A DNA stretch of 64,000 nucleotides from Candidatus Avimonas faecium. Its GTDB lineage: Bacteria; Bacillota; Clostridia; Oscillospirales; Acutalibacteraceae. A program made the translations under genes and the position numbers. Below are positions 41,626-50,585 of the stretch, piece after piece. Numbering within the stretch: position 1 is the stretch's first letter; every line of letters begins with the position of its first letter. Below the pieces are notes generated by a model. It was not told where the DNA came from. It was given only the letters and a program-made list of their open reading frames with translations, and did no database searches. The stretch lies in NCBI GenBank assembly GCA_904419005.1, contig CAJFQI010000002.1, positions 1 to 64,000 of the forward strand. Reading direction: 5' to 3'.

Positions 41626-42108
41626 GTGCATATTAACCTTGAATCCGATTACGCGGTGCGGCTGGTGTACTGCCTTTCCCGCGCGCCTCACCGGCTGGAT
41701 GCCCAGACGATCGCCGAGCGCACCGGCGTCTCTCTGCGGTTCACCTTAAAGATCATGCGCAAGCTGGTGGCGGCGGGAATCGTTAAATCCTTCAAAGGGG
41801 CGCGCGGCGGCTACACCCTTGCCCGGGCGTCGGGGGAGATCAGCCTGCGGCAGGTGATTGAGGCTGTTGAGGGCCCTTACCGGTTCAGCCGTTGCGTGGA
41901 CGGCGATTACGCCTGCAATTGTTCCGACGGGATGTCCTGTCCCTTCCGCATGGTCTTTGACGAGGTGACGCAGATGGTGGTGCACAAGCTGGATGCGGTC
42001 ACCTTCGATTCCCTGGCTTTGGCCGGGGCCGGCTCGCTAGAAGCCGAGCCTGTGGGGGAAAACCCCGCGGAAAAGGGCCCCGCGGCAAGAACCTCCGCCG
42101 GAGAATAG
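41626..42108 (+). CDS. Rrf2-family transcriptional regulator
   Basis: A 160-residue Rrf2 protein. The N-terminal winged helix reads SDYAVRLVYCLSRAPHRLDAQTIAERTGVSLRFTLKIMRKLVAAGIVKSFKGARGGYTLAR, ending in the diagnostic GGY wing. The downstream cysteines (CVDGDYACNCSDGMSCPF) resemble the Fe-S ligand region of IscR/NsrR-type members, although the spacing is not a perfect match. Such proteins sense Fe-S status, NO or cysteine metabolites. It begins at a GTG with GGGAGG upstream, 48 bases after rpoD. The targets are unknown; its last 30 residues are low-complexity. It is followed by unusual strong hairpins. Confidence 0.88.
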   Translation: MHINLESDYAVRLVYCLSRAPHRLDAQTIAERTGVSLRFTLKIMRKLVAAGIVKSFKGARGGYTLARASGEISLRQVIEAVEGPYRFSRCVDGDYACNCSDGMSCPFRMVFDEVTQMVVHKLDAVTFDSLALAGAGSLEAEPVGENPAEKGPAARTSAGE

Positions 42109-42122
42109 GCAGCCTGCTAGAT

Positions 42123-42153
42123 GCGAGGACCGGGGCGGCGCCCCGGTCCTCGC
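42123..42153 (+). repeat. Perfect 14-bp GC-rich hairpin after the Rrf2 gene
   Basis: GCGAGGACCGGGGC pairs perfectly with GCCCCGGTCCTCGC around a 3-base loop. No T-run follows. It begins 15 bases after the stop codon and may be a terminator-like or transcript-stabilising element. Confidence 0.7.
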
Positions 42154-42203
42154 TGGCGCTTCACCCCAATATGCAGGGGAAGCCGTACCCTGGAAGGCTG
42201 TCT

Positions 42204-42240
42204 GGCCCTGCCGGCTTCTTGCGCAGAAGCCGGCAGGGCC
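42204..42240 (+). repeat. Perfect 16-bp GC-rich hairpin
   Basis: GGCCCTGCCGGCTTCT pairs perfectly with AGAAGCCGGCAGGGCC around TGCGC, again without a T-run. Together with the hairpin 50 bases upstream and the terminator at 42313, it fills the 396-base gap before miaB. Confidence 0.7.
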
Positions 42241-42312
42241 GCTCTATCCGCATCCTGTGGCTTTCTGCCTGCGGCTGACGGCCCGGTGCACCGCCTTAGG
42301 CATTTCTTAAGC

Positions 42313-42334
42313 CGGGCGCCGCCGCCCGTTTTTT
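42313..42334 (+). terminator. Intrinsic terminator just upstream of the miaB promoter
   Basis: CGGGCG pairs with CGCCCG (6 bp, 4-nt loop) and runs into TTTTTT. It ends 3 bases before the miaB -35 box, insulating the two operons. Confidence 0.7.
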
Positions 42335-42336
42335 GG

Positions 42337-42365
42337 TTGAAAAAAGGGTCGGATTTTGGTATACT
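42337..42365 (+). promoter_or_regulatory. Sigma-A promoter of the miaB-mutS-mutL operon
   Basis: TTGAAA, 17 bases, TATACT. The predicted leader before the miaB ATG is about 130 bases. Confidence 0.8.
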
Positions 42366-42504
42366 AATTAAATCAGCATTCGGCTGGATTCGGCGGCGTT
42401 CCGTCCCTCCGGCCGGCCTGCCGGGCGGGCTCGCAGCCTGCGGAGAAGGCGGCGGGGGCTGTAGTCGGGGCCAGCGGCCCTTTTGGAAAGGAATCGTTTC
42501 ACAG

Positions 42505-43935
42505 ATGTCGCTTACGTCAAAAATCCGTCGGATCCCTCCTGAGGAGCGGGAGCGCCAGCGCGGCTTTGAAGAAAAGGTGCGCGCTTATTATGCCGCCCGC
42601 CGCGGGGGCGGGGATTACGGCGCACCGCTGGCCTGCGTGCGCACCTACGGCTGCCAGCAGAACGTCTCCGATTCGGAGCATATCAAAGGGATGCTGGCCG
42701 AAATGGGGTTCGGCTTTACCGAGGAGCCCGAGCAGGCGGATTTGATCCTTTTCAATACCTGCGCGGTGCGGGAGCACGCCGAGGACCGGGTGTTCGGGAA
42801 TGTGGGGGCGCTCAAAAGCCTCAAGCGCCGCCGTCCGGGGGTGCTGATCGGCCTTTGCGGCTGCATGGTGCAGCAGGAGCATGTGGCCGAGCGGCTGAAA
42901 AAAAGCTATCCCTTTGTCGGGCTGGTGTTCGGCACCCATGTGCTGCATCGCTTCCCCGAGCTGCTCTATGAGGCGCTGGGAGGCGTCCGGGTGTTTGAAC
43001 GCCCGGCAGAGGACGGCGTGATCGCGGAGGATATCCCGGTTTACCGGGACGGGAAGTTCAAGGCGTTCCTTCCGATTATGTACGGGTGCAACAACTTCTG
43101 CACCTACTGCATCGTCCCCTATGTGCGGGGGCGGGAGCGCAGCCGCGATCCGGAGCGCATCGTGCAGGAGGCGCGGGAGCTGGTGCGGGAAGGGTACCGG
43201 GAAATCACCCTGCTCGGGCAAAACGTCAACTCCTACGGTAAGGGGGCGGAGCACGGGGTGGATTTCCCTGAGCTGCTGCGCCGCATCAACGCGATTGAGG
43301 GGGATTTCCTGATCCGCTTTATGACCTCCCACCCCAAGGACGCGACGCCTCGGCTGTTTGACACCATCGCGGAGTGCGAGAAGGTGGCCCGGCATTTCCA
43401 CCTGCCCTTCCAATCCGGCAGTAACCGCGTCCTGAAGGCGATGAACCGGGGCTACACGCGGGAGCAGTATCTGGAACTGATCCGTTATGCCCGCCGGGTG
43501 ATCCCGGGCCTGTCGTTTACCAGCGACGTGATCGTCGGCTTCCCCGGCGAAACCCGGGAGGATTTTGAGCAGACCCTTTCCCTGATCCGGGAGGTGGGGT
43601 TCACCTCCCTGTTTACCTTCATCTTTTCTCCCCGCCGGGGTACGCCGGCCGCCGCAATGGACGACCCGGTCCCGGCGCAGGAGAAATCCGCCTGGTTCCG
43701 GGAGATGACCGCCGAGCAGGAAAAAATTGCCGCGGCCCAATCGGCGGCGATGGTGGGGCAGACCCGCCGGGCGCTGATTGAGGCTGCCGCGGACGGATAC
43801 CTTGAGGCGCGGCTTCCCGAGAATATTGTGGTGCGGGTGCCCGGCGACCCGGCCTTGGTCGGCCGGTGGGCCGATGTGGAAATTACCGCCGCCCGCAGCT
43901 GGATTCTGTCCGGGCAAATCGCGCGGGTCCATTAA
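42505..43935 (+). CDS. miaB: tRNA-2-methylthio-N6-dimethylallyladenosine synthase MiaB
   Basis: MiaB is a radical-SAM methylthiotransferase that modifies i6A37 in tRNAs reading UNN codons; the i6A itself comes from MiaA, encoded 7 kb downstream in the same run. The N-terminal UPF0004 domain carries three cluster cysteines (TYGCQQN, NTCAVRE, GCMVQQ). The radical-SAM core has YGCNNFCTYCIVPYVRGRERSR (CxxxCxxC). The C-terminal TRAM domain ends with 'WADVEITAARSWILSGQ'. At 476 residues it is normal in length. The ATG at 42505 begins the conserved protein; the track's 128-residue extension runs through the promoter and is not coding. Confidence 0.95.
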   Translation: MSLTSKIRRIPPEERERQRGFEEKVRAYYAARRGGGDYGAPLACVRTYGCQQNVSDSEHIKGMLAEMGFGFTEEPEQADLILFNTCAVREHAEDRVFGNVGALKSLKRRRPGVLIGLCGCMVQQEHVAERLKKSYPFVGLVFGTHVLHRFPELLYEALGGVRVFERPAEDGVIAEDIPVYRDGKFKAFLPIMYGCNNFCTYCIVPYVRGRERSRDPERIVQEARELVREGYREITLLGQNVNSYGKGAEHGVDFPELLRRINAIEGDFLIRFMTSHPKDATPRLFDTIAECEKVARHFHLPFQSGSNRVLKAMNRGYTREQYLELIRYARRVIPGLSFTSDVIVGFPGETREDFEQTLSLIREVGFTSLFTFIFSPRRGTPAAAMDDPVPAQEKSAWFREMTAEQEKIAAAQSAAMVGQTRRALIEAAADGYLEARLPENIVVRVPGDPALVGRWADVEITAARSWILSGQIARVH

Positions 43936-43993
43936 GCGGGGATAAACGCCGGCGGGAGCCCGCGAAAAAATAAAAAAGAAAGCAGGAAGCAGT

Positions 43994-44413
43994 ATGCAGG
44001 AATCTATGGATACCATTATCGCCATGGCGCGTTCGATCGGCAGGGAGCTTCAAAACGACGAGCGCTTTGTCCGCACCCAGCTGGCGCAGAACGCGGCGGA
44101 CGAGGATAAGGAATTGCAGGACCTGATTGGGGAGTTCAACCTAAAGCGTATCGCGCTCAACCAGGAAAGCACCCGCGAAGAGAAGGACGGCGAGAAGATC
44201 CGGAAGCTTGACGGGGAGATCCGGGATGTCTACGCCCGGCTGATGGCCAACGAGCATATGCAGGCGTACCAGGCCGCCAAGCAGGAGCTGGATCAGCTGA
44301 TCAACAACGTGACCACCATCATCGCCTTGTCCGCCCAGGGGCAGGACCCCGATGAAATCGAGGAATCCGCTGGCTGCGGCGGCGACTGCTCCGGCTGCGC
44401 AGGCTGCCATTGA
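43994..44413 (+). CDS. YlbF/YmcA (Ric) family regulator with Cys-rich tail
   Basis: A 139-residue helical protein of the YlbF/YmcA family: 'MDTIIAMARSIGRELQNDERFVRTQLAQ...DKELQDLIGEFNLKRIALNQE' then 'VYARLMANEHMQAYQAAKQELDQLINNVTTII'. In B. subtilis YlbF, YmcA and YaaT form the Fe-S-carrying Ric complex that guides RNase Y and affects sporulation and biofilm control. The gene order miaB-this gene-mutS matches the ymcB-ymcA neighbourhood, supporting a RicA-like role. The C-terminus CGGDCSGCAGCH holds four cysteines and a His, a plausible cluster site. Confidence 0.85.
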   Translation: MQESMDTIIAMARSIGRELQNDERFVRTQLAQNAADEDKELQDLIGEFNLKRIALNQESTREEKDGEKIRKLDGEIRDVYARLMANEHMQAYQAAKQELDQLINNVTTIIALSAQGQDPDEIEESAGCGGDCSGCAGCH

Positions 44414-44537
44414 CGGGCTGCCGAGGGACGCATCGGCGGGCGGCCTGTACAGCACCCGCTGGGGCTGCGCAGGGCTGGACGCAGGGGCACGGCAAGCACG
44501 GGGAAACCGTACGTGATGAACGGAAAGGACGATCGCC

Positions 44538-47156
44538 ATGGCGGAATTGACGCCGATGATGAAGCAGTATTTTGAAATCAAGGAGCAGCATGAGGACTGC
44601 ATCCTCTTTTTCCGCCTGGGCGATTTTTACGAGATGTTCTTTGACGACGCAAAGCTCGCGTCCAAGGAGCTGGAGCTGACCCTCACCGGCCGGGACTGCG
44701 GGCAGGAGGAGCGGGCGCCCATGTGCGGCGTCCCGTATCATTCCTGCGAAGGCTATATCGCCCGGCTGGTTGCCCGCGGGTACAAGGTGGCCATCTGCGA
44801 GCAGATGGAGGATCCCGCGACCGCCCAAGGCTTGGTCAAGCGGGACGTCATCCGGGTCATCACGCCGGGCACGGTCATTGAGGGCAGCATGCTGGACGAG
44901 GGGAAAAACAACTACCTCTGCGTGCTGTTTATGGGGGACGGGGCGGCGGACGCCGGGCTCTGCTTTACCGACTGCTCGACCGGCGAGCTCCATCTCACCC
45001 AAATCAAGGGGCAGGACGTCGCCCTGCGCGTGACCAATGAGCTCGGCCGCTTCGCCCCAAGCGAGGTCCTGCTCAACGACGCCGCCCAGGGGCAGGAGAC
45101 GGTGACCGCCTTTATCCGCGAAAGGCTCAGCGTTACCCCGCAGCTCGGCGATGCGGAGGGCTTCGACTACAACAAGGCGGTGGAGCGCATCCTGGCGCAT
45201 TTCCATAAGGCGTCCCTGGAGGAAATGGGGCTGGAGGGGATGTTCTCCGCCGTGCGGGCGCTCGGCGGGACGCTGCATTACCTGTATGCCACCCAGATGA
45301 ACGGGCTGGAGCGGGTCAACAACCTTGAGGTGTATTCCGACGTGCAGTTCATGCGGCTGGATCTGACCGCCCGCCGGAATCTGGAGCTGCTCGAAACCCT
45401 GCGCAACAAGGAGAAGAAGGGGACGCTGCTCTGGGTGCTTGACCACACCAAGACCGCGATGGGCAAGCGGCTGATCCGCAGCTGGATTGAGCAGCCGCTG
45501 ATCAACCCGGCGCAGATCCTGCGCCGGCACAACGCGGTCGATGAGCTGGTGGGCGACGCCATGCTGCGCGGCGACCTGGCCGAGTACCTGCGGGATATCT
45601 ACGACCTGGAACGGATCATGACCCGCGTGGTGTATGGGAGCGCCAACGGGCGGGAGCTGCGCTCCCTGTCCCAGACCATCCGCCGCATGGACCCGATCCG
45701 GGAGCGGATGGCCGCGGTGAAATCCGCCCTGCTGTGCGAGACGCGGGACGAAATCGACCCGTTAAGCGACGTGTACAGCCTGATTGAAAGCGCGATTGTA
45801 GAGGACCCGCCCTTCTCCGTGCGGGAAGGCGGGATCATCAAGGAGGGCTTCAACGCCGAGGTGGACGAGCTCCGCTTTGAGATGTCGGACGGCAAGGGCG
45901 TTATCGCCCGCATTGAAGCGCAGGAAAAGGAGCGCACCGGCATCAAGGGGCTGAAGGTCGGCTATAACCGGGTCTTCGGCTATTACATAGAGGTGTCGAA
46001 ATCCTATACCGGCGAGGTGCCGGACACCTATATCCGCAAGCAGACCTTGGCCAACGCCGAGCGGTACATCACACAGGAGCTGAAGGATCTGGAGGCGCGG
46101 GTCCTCGGGGCAAAGGACCGGGTGGTGGCGCTGGAATACCAGCTGTTTACCGAGGTGCGCCTGAAGGTGGCCGGCGAGCTGCACCGCATCCAGTCGACTG
46201 CGCAGGCGATCGCCCGGCTGGACGTGCTCTGCTCCTTTGCCGAGACCGCCCAGCGCAATAAGTACACCCGCCCCCTGATCGACCTCAAGGGGGAGATCGT
46301 CATCAAGAACGGCCGCCATCCGGTGGTGGAGGCGATCCAGGACACCCCCTTTGTCCCGAACGACACCCTGCTGGATAACCACGAGAACCGGGTCGCGCTG
46401 ATCACCGGGCCGAATATGGCGGGAAAATCCACCTTCATGCGGCAGACGGCGCTGATCGTGCTGATGGCGCAGATCGGCTCCTTCGTCCCGGCGGACAGCG
46501 CGAACATCGGGATTGTCGACAGCATCTTTACCCGTGTCGGCGCGTCGGACGACCTGGCCTCCGGCCAGTCCACCTTCATGGTGGAGATGAACGAGGTCGC
46601 TTCGATTTTGAAGAACGCGACGGCGAAAAGCCTGATCGTTTTTGACGAGATCGGACGGGGCACCTCCACCTTTGACGGGATGAGCATCGCCCGGGCCGTG
46701 CTGGAATATGTGGTCAAAAAGGTGGGGGCCAAGGCGCTCTTTGCCACCCATTATCACGAGCTGACGGCCATTGAGGGCGAGGTCGACGGGGTTAAAAATT
46801 ACAATATTGCCGTCAAGAAGCGGGGGGACGACATCACCTTCCTGCGCCGGATCGTCCGCGGCCCGGCGGACGACAGCTACGGCATTGAGGTCGCCAAGCT
46901 GGCCGGGATCCCGGAGGCGGTGGTTTCCCGCGCCAAGGAGATCCTGCACGGCATTGAAAGCGGGGACATCCCGGCCGACGGGCGCGGCGCTTCATCCAAG
47001 GACCGCTTTGAGCGGGAGGACGGGCAGCTCTCCCTCCTGCCGGCGGGGGACAGCGAGGTGGTCCGGCGGCTCAAGGAGATTGATGTGAACACCCTCACGC
47101 CCATTGAGGCGCTGCAAACCCTGTACGAGTTGACCAAGCTGGCGGACGCGTATTAA
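44538..47156 (+). CDS. mutS: DNA mismatch repair protein MutS
   Basis: MutS recognises mismatches and small loops and recruits MutL. The 872-residue protein begins with the mismatch-binding domain (TPMMKQYFEIKEQHEDCILFFRLGDFYEMFFDDA, containing the Phe-x-Glu wedge equivalent). Connector, lever and clamp domains follow, then the ATPase domain: ITGPNMAGKSTFMRQ (Walker A), SIFTRVGASDDLASGQSTFMVEM and IVFDEIGRGTSTFDGMSIARAV. The C-terminus is the typical dimerisation segment. GGAAAGGAC precedes the ATG. A small membrane-protein gene and mutL follow on the same strand. Confidence 0.97.
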   Translation: MAELTPMMKQYFEIKEQHEDCILFFRLGDFYEMFFDDAKLASKELELTLTGRDCGQEERAPMCGVPYHSCEGYIARLVARGYKVAICEQMEDPATAQGLVKRDVIRVITPGTVIEGSMLDEGKNNYLCVLFMGDGAADAGLCFTDCSTGELHLTQIKGQDVALRVTNELGRFAPSEVLLNDAAQGQETVTAFIRERLSVTPQLGDAEGFDYNKAVERILAHFHKASLEEMGLEGMFSAVRALGGTLHYLYATQMNGLERVNNLEVYSDVQFMRLDLTARRNLELLETLRNKEKKGTLLWVLDHTKTAMGKRLIRSWIEQPLINPAQILRRHNAVDELVGDAMLRGDLAEYLRDIYDLERIMTRVVYGSANGRELRSLSQTIRRMDPIRERMAAVKSALLCETRDEIDPLSDVYSLIESAIVEDPPFSVREGGIIKEGFNAEVDELRFEMSDGKGVIARIEAQEKERTGIKGLKVGYNRVFGYYIEVSKSYTGEVPDTYIRKQTLANAERYITQELKDLEARVLGAKDRVVALEYQLFTEVRLKVAGELHRIQSTAQAIARLDVLCSFAETAQRNKYTRPLIDLKGEIVIKNGRHPVVEAIQDTPFVPNDTLLDNHENRVALITGPNMAGKSTFMRQTALIVLMAQIGSFVPADSANIGIVDSIFTRVGASDDLASGQSTFMVEMNEVASILKNATAKSLIVFDEIGRGTSTFDGMSIARAVLEYVVKKVGAKALFATHYHELTAIEGEVDGVKNYNIAVKKRGDDITFLRRIVRGPADDSYGIEVAKLAGIPEAVVSRAKEILHGIESGDIPADGRGASSKDRFEREDGQLSLLPAGDSEVVRRLKEIDVNTLTPIEALQTLYELTKLADAY

Positions 47157-47189
47157 CGGCCGATATAAACACAAGGAGGGAAAATCCCT

Positions 47190-47384
47190 ATGCGTACCAG
47201 TACGGCGAGCCTCACAGCATTGCTGGCCTTCCTAGGCGGCATCCTTCTCGGATTCCTTCTCGCGCCCATCCGGCGGGGGATCGGAAACAACTGCGGAAAC
47301 CATATCCATATTTATGATGGGGACAGCGGAAGAACCGGAGGTCCGCCGGAAAACGGCGCGGAGGAGGAAACGCTTTCTTTTTGA
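47190..47384 (+). CDS. Small membrane protein between mutS and mutL
   Basis: A 64-residue product: one membrane helix (about residues 7-26, SLTALLAFLGGILLGFLLAP), a basic 'IRRGIGNNCGN' turn, then a short His/Asp/Gly-rich tail. The helix-then-basic pattern recalls very small YtxH-like proteins, but no family is certain. CAAGGAGGG before the ATG is a strong ribosome binding site, which argues for real expression. Its place inside a mismatch-repair operon may be only positional. Confidence 0.65.
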   Translation: MRTSTASLTALLAFLGGILLGFLLAPIRRGIGNNCGNHIHIYDGDSGRTGGPPENGAEEETLSF

Positions 47385-47444
47385 TTTGCGGAAAGGGCGA
47401 GAAAAGGCGTAAAGCTGAAAACGAGGAAGGAAGGGAGGCAGACC

Positions 47445-49517
47445 ATGCCGAAAATTCATGTGCTGGATAAGCACACTGCCGAGCTGATCGCCGCGGGGGA
47501 GGTGGTGGAGCGCCCCTCCTCCGTGGTTAAGGAGCTGATGGAAAACGCCATTGACGCGGGGGCGAGCGCCATCACTGTCGAAATTGAAAGCGGCGGCGTC
47601 AAAAGCATGTCGGTCACCGACAACGGCTGCGGCATCGCCCGAGAGGACGTGCCGGTCGCCTTCCTGCGCCACGCCACCAGTAAGGTGCGCACCGAAAACG
47701 ACCTGGAAGCCATCGGCACCCTGGGCTTCCGGGGGGAGGCGCTGGCGTCGATCTCGGCAGTGGCGAAGGTAGAGCTGCTCACCCGCACGGCCGAGGAGGT
47801 GGCCGGCACCCGCTATGTCATTGAGGGCGGGCAGGAAATCCTGTGCGAGGATGCCGGGAGGCCCCAGGGAACGACCATTATCGTGCGGGATCTGTTTTAT
47901 AATGTGCCTGCGCGGATGAAATTCCTCAAAAAGGATGTGAGCGAGGCGAATTCGGTGGCCGGCGTGGTCGACCGGGTCGCCCTTTCCCATCCGGAGGTAT
48001 CGGTGCGCTTCCTGCGGGACGGCAAGGAGGAGCTGTTCACCCCCGGCGACGGGAAGCTCCTCAGCTGCATTTACACCGTCTTCGGGCGGGACTTTGCCAA
48101 GGGGATGACCCCCTTGGATTATACCTTGAACGGCGTGCATGTTCACGGCTACATCTGCAAGCCCACCTGCGGGCGGGCCAACCGCACCATGCAGCATTTT
48201 TTCGTCAACGGCCGGTATGTCAAGACCCGCACCGCCATGGCGGCGCTTGAGGAAGCGTACAAGGGGGCGATGATGGTCGGCAGGTTCCCCTCCTGCGTGC
48301 TGCATATTGACCTGCCGTTGGAGACGGTCGACGTCAACGTCCATCCTGCTAAAATTGAGGTCCGCTTTATCAACGAGCGCCCCTTGTTTGACGCGGTATA
48401 CCACGGGACGAGGAGCGCGCTTCAGGCGGCGTCCCCGGCGGCCAGCCTGTCCCTGCCGGTGAAGACCCCGCCGGTTGCGCCCCCCGGCGGGAGCGCCGCG
48501 GGAAGGGAAGCCCCGGAGCAGACGCGGCTCTATGCGGGCGCGCCGACCGCCCATACGGCGGTGGAGCAGGCCGCCCGGCGGGAGCTTCCGGACGCCCCGG
48601 AGAGGCCCTCTCCCCAAGCAGGGGAGCCCTCCCGGCCGGAGTCCCCGGCCCGCACCGGCGTGTACGCGGCGGGAGATACCCGCCCGGCCGGGAGCCTCTG
48701 GGAGCGTTTCCTGGACGACGGGAACGGGACGCCTTCTTCCGGGAGGCCGCAGCCGTTTGCCGGCCGGGCGGGCCTGCGCGACGGAGGCTCGTTCTATGGG
48801 CGGCCGCTGCGCGTGCCGGATATCCAGCGTACCGAAGAGGAGGGCGGCTGGGCGCTCCCGCCGCAGGAGGCCCCCTCCGTGAAAGGGAAGCCGGCGGCGG
48901 GTCCTCCTTCGGCTGGGGCGGCCTCGGCCCCGGACAAGCCGGCGGACGAGCCGGCCGTCCGCTGCCTGGGGGAGGCGTTCGCCACCTACATCATCGCCCA
49001 GCGCGGGGACGCGCTCTACTTTATTGACAAGCACGCTGCGCATGAGCGGATCCTTTACGACCGGCTGAAGACCGCCGAGCGGGCGGACGCCCAGCTCCTG
49101 CTGGAGCCGGTGCCGGTCTCCCTGAGCCGGGAGGAATACGCCGCCCTGATCCCTGAGCTTGCCACCCTGTCCCAAGCGGGCTTTGAGGTGGAGGACTTTG
49201 GCGGGCACAGCGTCCTGGTGCGGGCGGTGCCCATGCTTCTGACCGGCGGGGACGTCGCCTCCTTGATCCAGGAGATCGCGGGGGGGCTTGCTTCCGGCCG
49301 GCGGGAGATCACAACGGACAAGCTGGAGTGGATCTATCATTCCACCGCCTGCCGCGCCGCCGTTAAGGCCGGGGATTTCACCTCCGAGCAGGAAAGGCAG
49401 GCCGTCGCGGAGCGGATTCTGCTTTCCGACGATGTCCGCACCTGCCCGCATGGCCGCCCCGTCTGCTTTGAACTGACCAGGCGGGAGCTGGAAAAGCAGT
49501 TCGGCCGGGCCAAATAG
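47445..49517 (+). CDS. mutL: DNA mismatch repair protein MutL
   Basis: MutL couples mismatch recognition to strand removal. The GHKL ATPase domain has IAAGEVVERPSSVVKELMENAIDAGAS, VTDNGCGI and TLGFRGEALASISAVAKVE; transducer motifs include NVHPAKIEVRF. A long Pro/Ala/Gly-rich linker (about residues 330-500) joins it to the C-terminal endonuclease domain. There the metal motif reads DKHAAHERILYD, a variant of DQHA..E....E. The terminal CPHGRPVCFELTRRELEKQFGR is the usual second site. The linker is long and low in complexity. GGAAGGGAGG precedes the ATG. Confidence 0.96.
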   Translation: MPKIHVLDKHTAELIAAGEVVERPSSVVKELMENAIDAGASAITVEIESGGVKSMSVTDNGCGIAREDVPVAFLRHATSKVRTENDLEAIGTLGFRGEALASISAVAKVELLTRTAEEVAGTRYVIEGGQEILCEDAGRPQGTTIIVRDLFYNVPARMKFLKKDVSEANSVAGVVDRVALSHPEVSVRFLRDGKEELFTPGDGKLLSCIYTVFGRDFAKGMTPLDYTLNGVHVHGYICKPTCGRANRTMQHFFVNGRYVKTRTAMAALEEAYKGAMMVGRFPSCVLHIDLPLETVDVNVHPAKIEVRFINERPLFDAVYHGTRSALQAASPAASLSLPVKTPPVAPPGGSAAGREAPEQTRLYAGAPTAHTAVEQAARRELPDAPERPSPQAGEPSRPESPARTGVYAAGDTRPAGSLWERFLDDGNGTPSSGRPQPFAGRAGLRDGGSFYGRPLRVPDIQRTEEEGGWALPPQEAPSVKGKPAAGPPSAGAASAPDKPADEPAVRCLGEAFATYIIAQRGDALYFIDKHAAHERILYDRLKTAERADAQLLLEPVPVSLSREEYAALIPELATLSQAGFEVEDFGGHSVLVRAVPMLLTGGDVASLIQEIAGGLASGRREITTDKLEWIYHSTACRAAVKAGDFTSEQERQAVAERILLSDDVRTCPHGRPVCFELTRRELEKQFGRAK

Positions 49518-49605
49518 CCAGCGGCGGCCAGCAGAATGCCGCTTTCATGCAGCCGGAGCCGGAAGGCGCCGCCTCGCCGATGACCATGCCAAAGGAGATA
49601 CCCTT

Positions 49606-50574
49606 ATGCCTGAAAACAAGCCCCTTCTGCCGGTGATTGCCGGCCCAACCGCCTCCGGCAAGACCGCGCTGGCGGTGGAGCTGGCGCTGCGGCTGGACGG
49701 CGAGGTGGTTTCCGCCGATTCGATGCAGGTGTACGAGCCCCTGCGCATCGGCACCGCCCGCCCTGCGGAGGCCGAGCTGCGCGGCGTGCCCCATCACCTT
49801 CTGGGCTTCCTGCCCCTGACGGAGAAATACAGCGTGGCGCGGTATGCCGCGGACGCCCGCCGGGCGATCGCGGAAATCCGCGCCCGGGGCCGGCTGCCCT
49901 TCCTCTGCGGCGGGACGGGGCTGTATATTGACGCGGTGGTTGACAACCTCCAATTCGCCGGGAACGGGGAAGACCCCGCCGTGCGGGAGGAATTGGCCCG
50001 CCGGGCCGACAGGGAGGGCATCGCGCCCCTCCTCGCGGAGTTGCGGGCGGTCGACCCGGAAACGGCGGAGAGGCTCCACCCGTCCAACCGGGGGAGGATC
50101 CTCCGTGCGCTGGAGCTGTACCGCACGACGGGGATGACCATGAGCGAGCAGCTCCGCTTTTCCCGCAGCGTCCCCCCGCCCTTTGAGGCGCGGGTGCTTG
50201 TGCTCGACTGCCGCGACCGCGCCGTTTTGTACGGCCGGATCAACCGCCGGGTGGACGAGATGCTGGCCGCCGGGCTTTTACAGGAGGCGGAGCAGGCGCT
50301 GGCGGCGCCGACCGCGCCGACCGCCTTGCAGGCGATTGGCTATAAGGAGCTGGCGCCGTATTTTGCGGGCGAGCTCCCCCTCGCCGAGGCGGTCGAGAAC
50401 CTGAAGCGCTCCACCCGCCGGTATGCGAAGCGGCAGCTGACCTGGTTCCGGCGGCGCAGGGACGCCCGGTTCCTTTATATTGACGAATACGCCGGGCTCC
50501 CGGCGCTGGCAGACGCGGCGCAGGAGGCCCTGGCGATCCCGACCGGGGATGCACAGACGAACGGCCGCGCTTAG
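49606..50574 (+). CDS. miaA: tRNA dimethylallyltransferase MiaA
   Basis: MiaA transfers a dimethylallyl group to A37 of tRNAs reading UNN codons, producing the substrate for MiaB encoded upstream. The 322-residue protein has Walker A IAGPTASGKTALAVELALRL, then VVSADSMQVYEPLRIGTARP, PHHLLGF, and PFLCGGTGLYIDAVVDNL. YAKRQLTWFRRR near the end is the tRNA-binding motif. AAAGGAG is 9 bases before the ATG. An 11-base gap to the next gene indicates cotranscription. Confidence 0.96.
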   Translation: MPENKPLLPVIAGPTASGKTALAVELALRLDGEVVSADSMQVYEPLRIGTARPAEAELRGVPHHLLGFLPLTEKYSVARYAADARRAIAEIRARGRLPFLCGGTGLYIDAVVDNLQFAGNGEDPAVREELARRADREGIAPLLAELRAVDPETAERLHPSNRGRILRALELYRTTGMTMSEQLRFSRSVPPPFEARVLVLDCRDRAVLYGRINRRVDEMLAAGLLQEAEQALAAPTAPTALQAIGYKELAPYFAGELPLAEAVENLKRSTRRYAKRQLTWFRRRRDARFLYIDEYAGLPALADAAQEALAIPTGDAQTNGRA

Positions 50575-50585
50575 GAGGAAGAGCG

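Noticed and set aside
42121-42504. N-terminal 128-residue extension of MiaB
   Set aside because: It spans two hairpins, a terminator and the miaB promoter, and the conserved protein starts at 42505.
47232-49451. 739-residue minus-strand ORF opposite mutL
   Set aside because: Shadow of mutL; no ribosome binding site or motif support.
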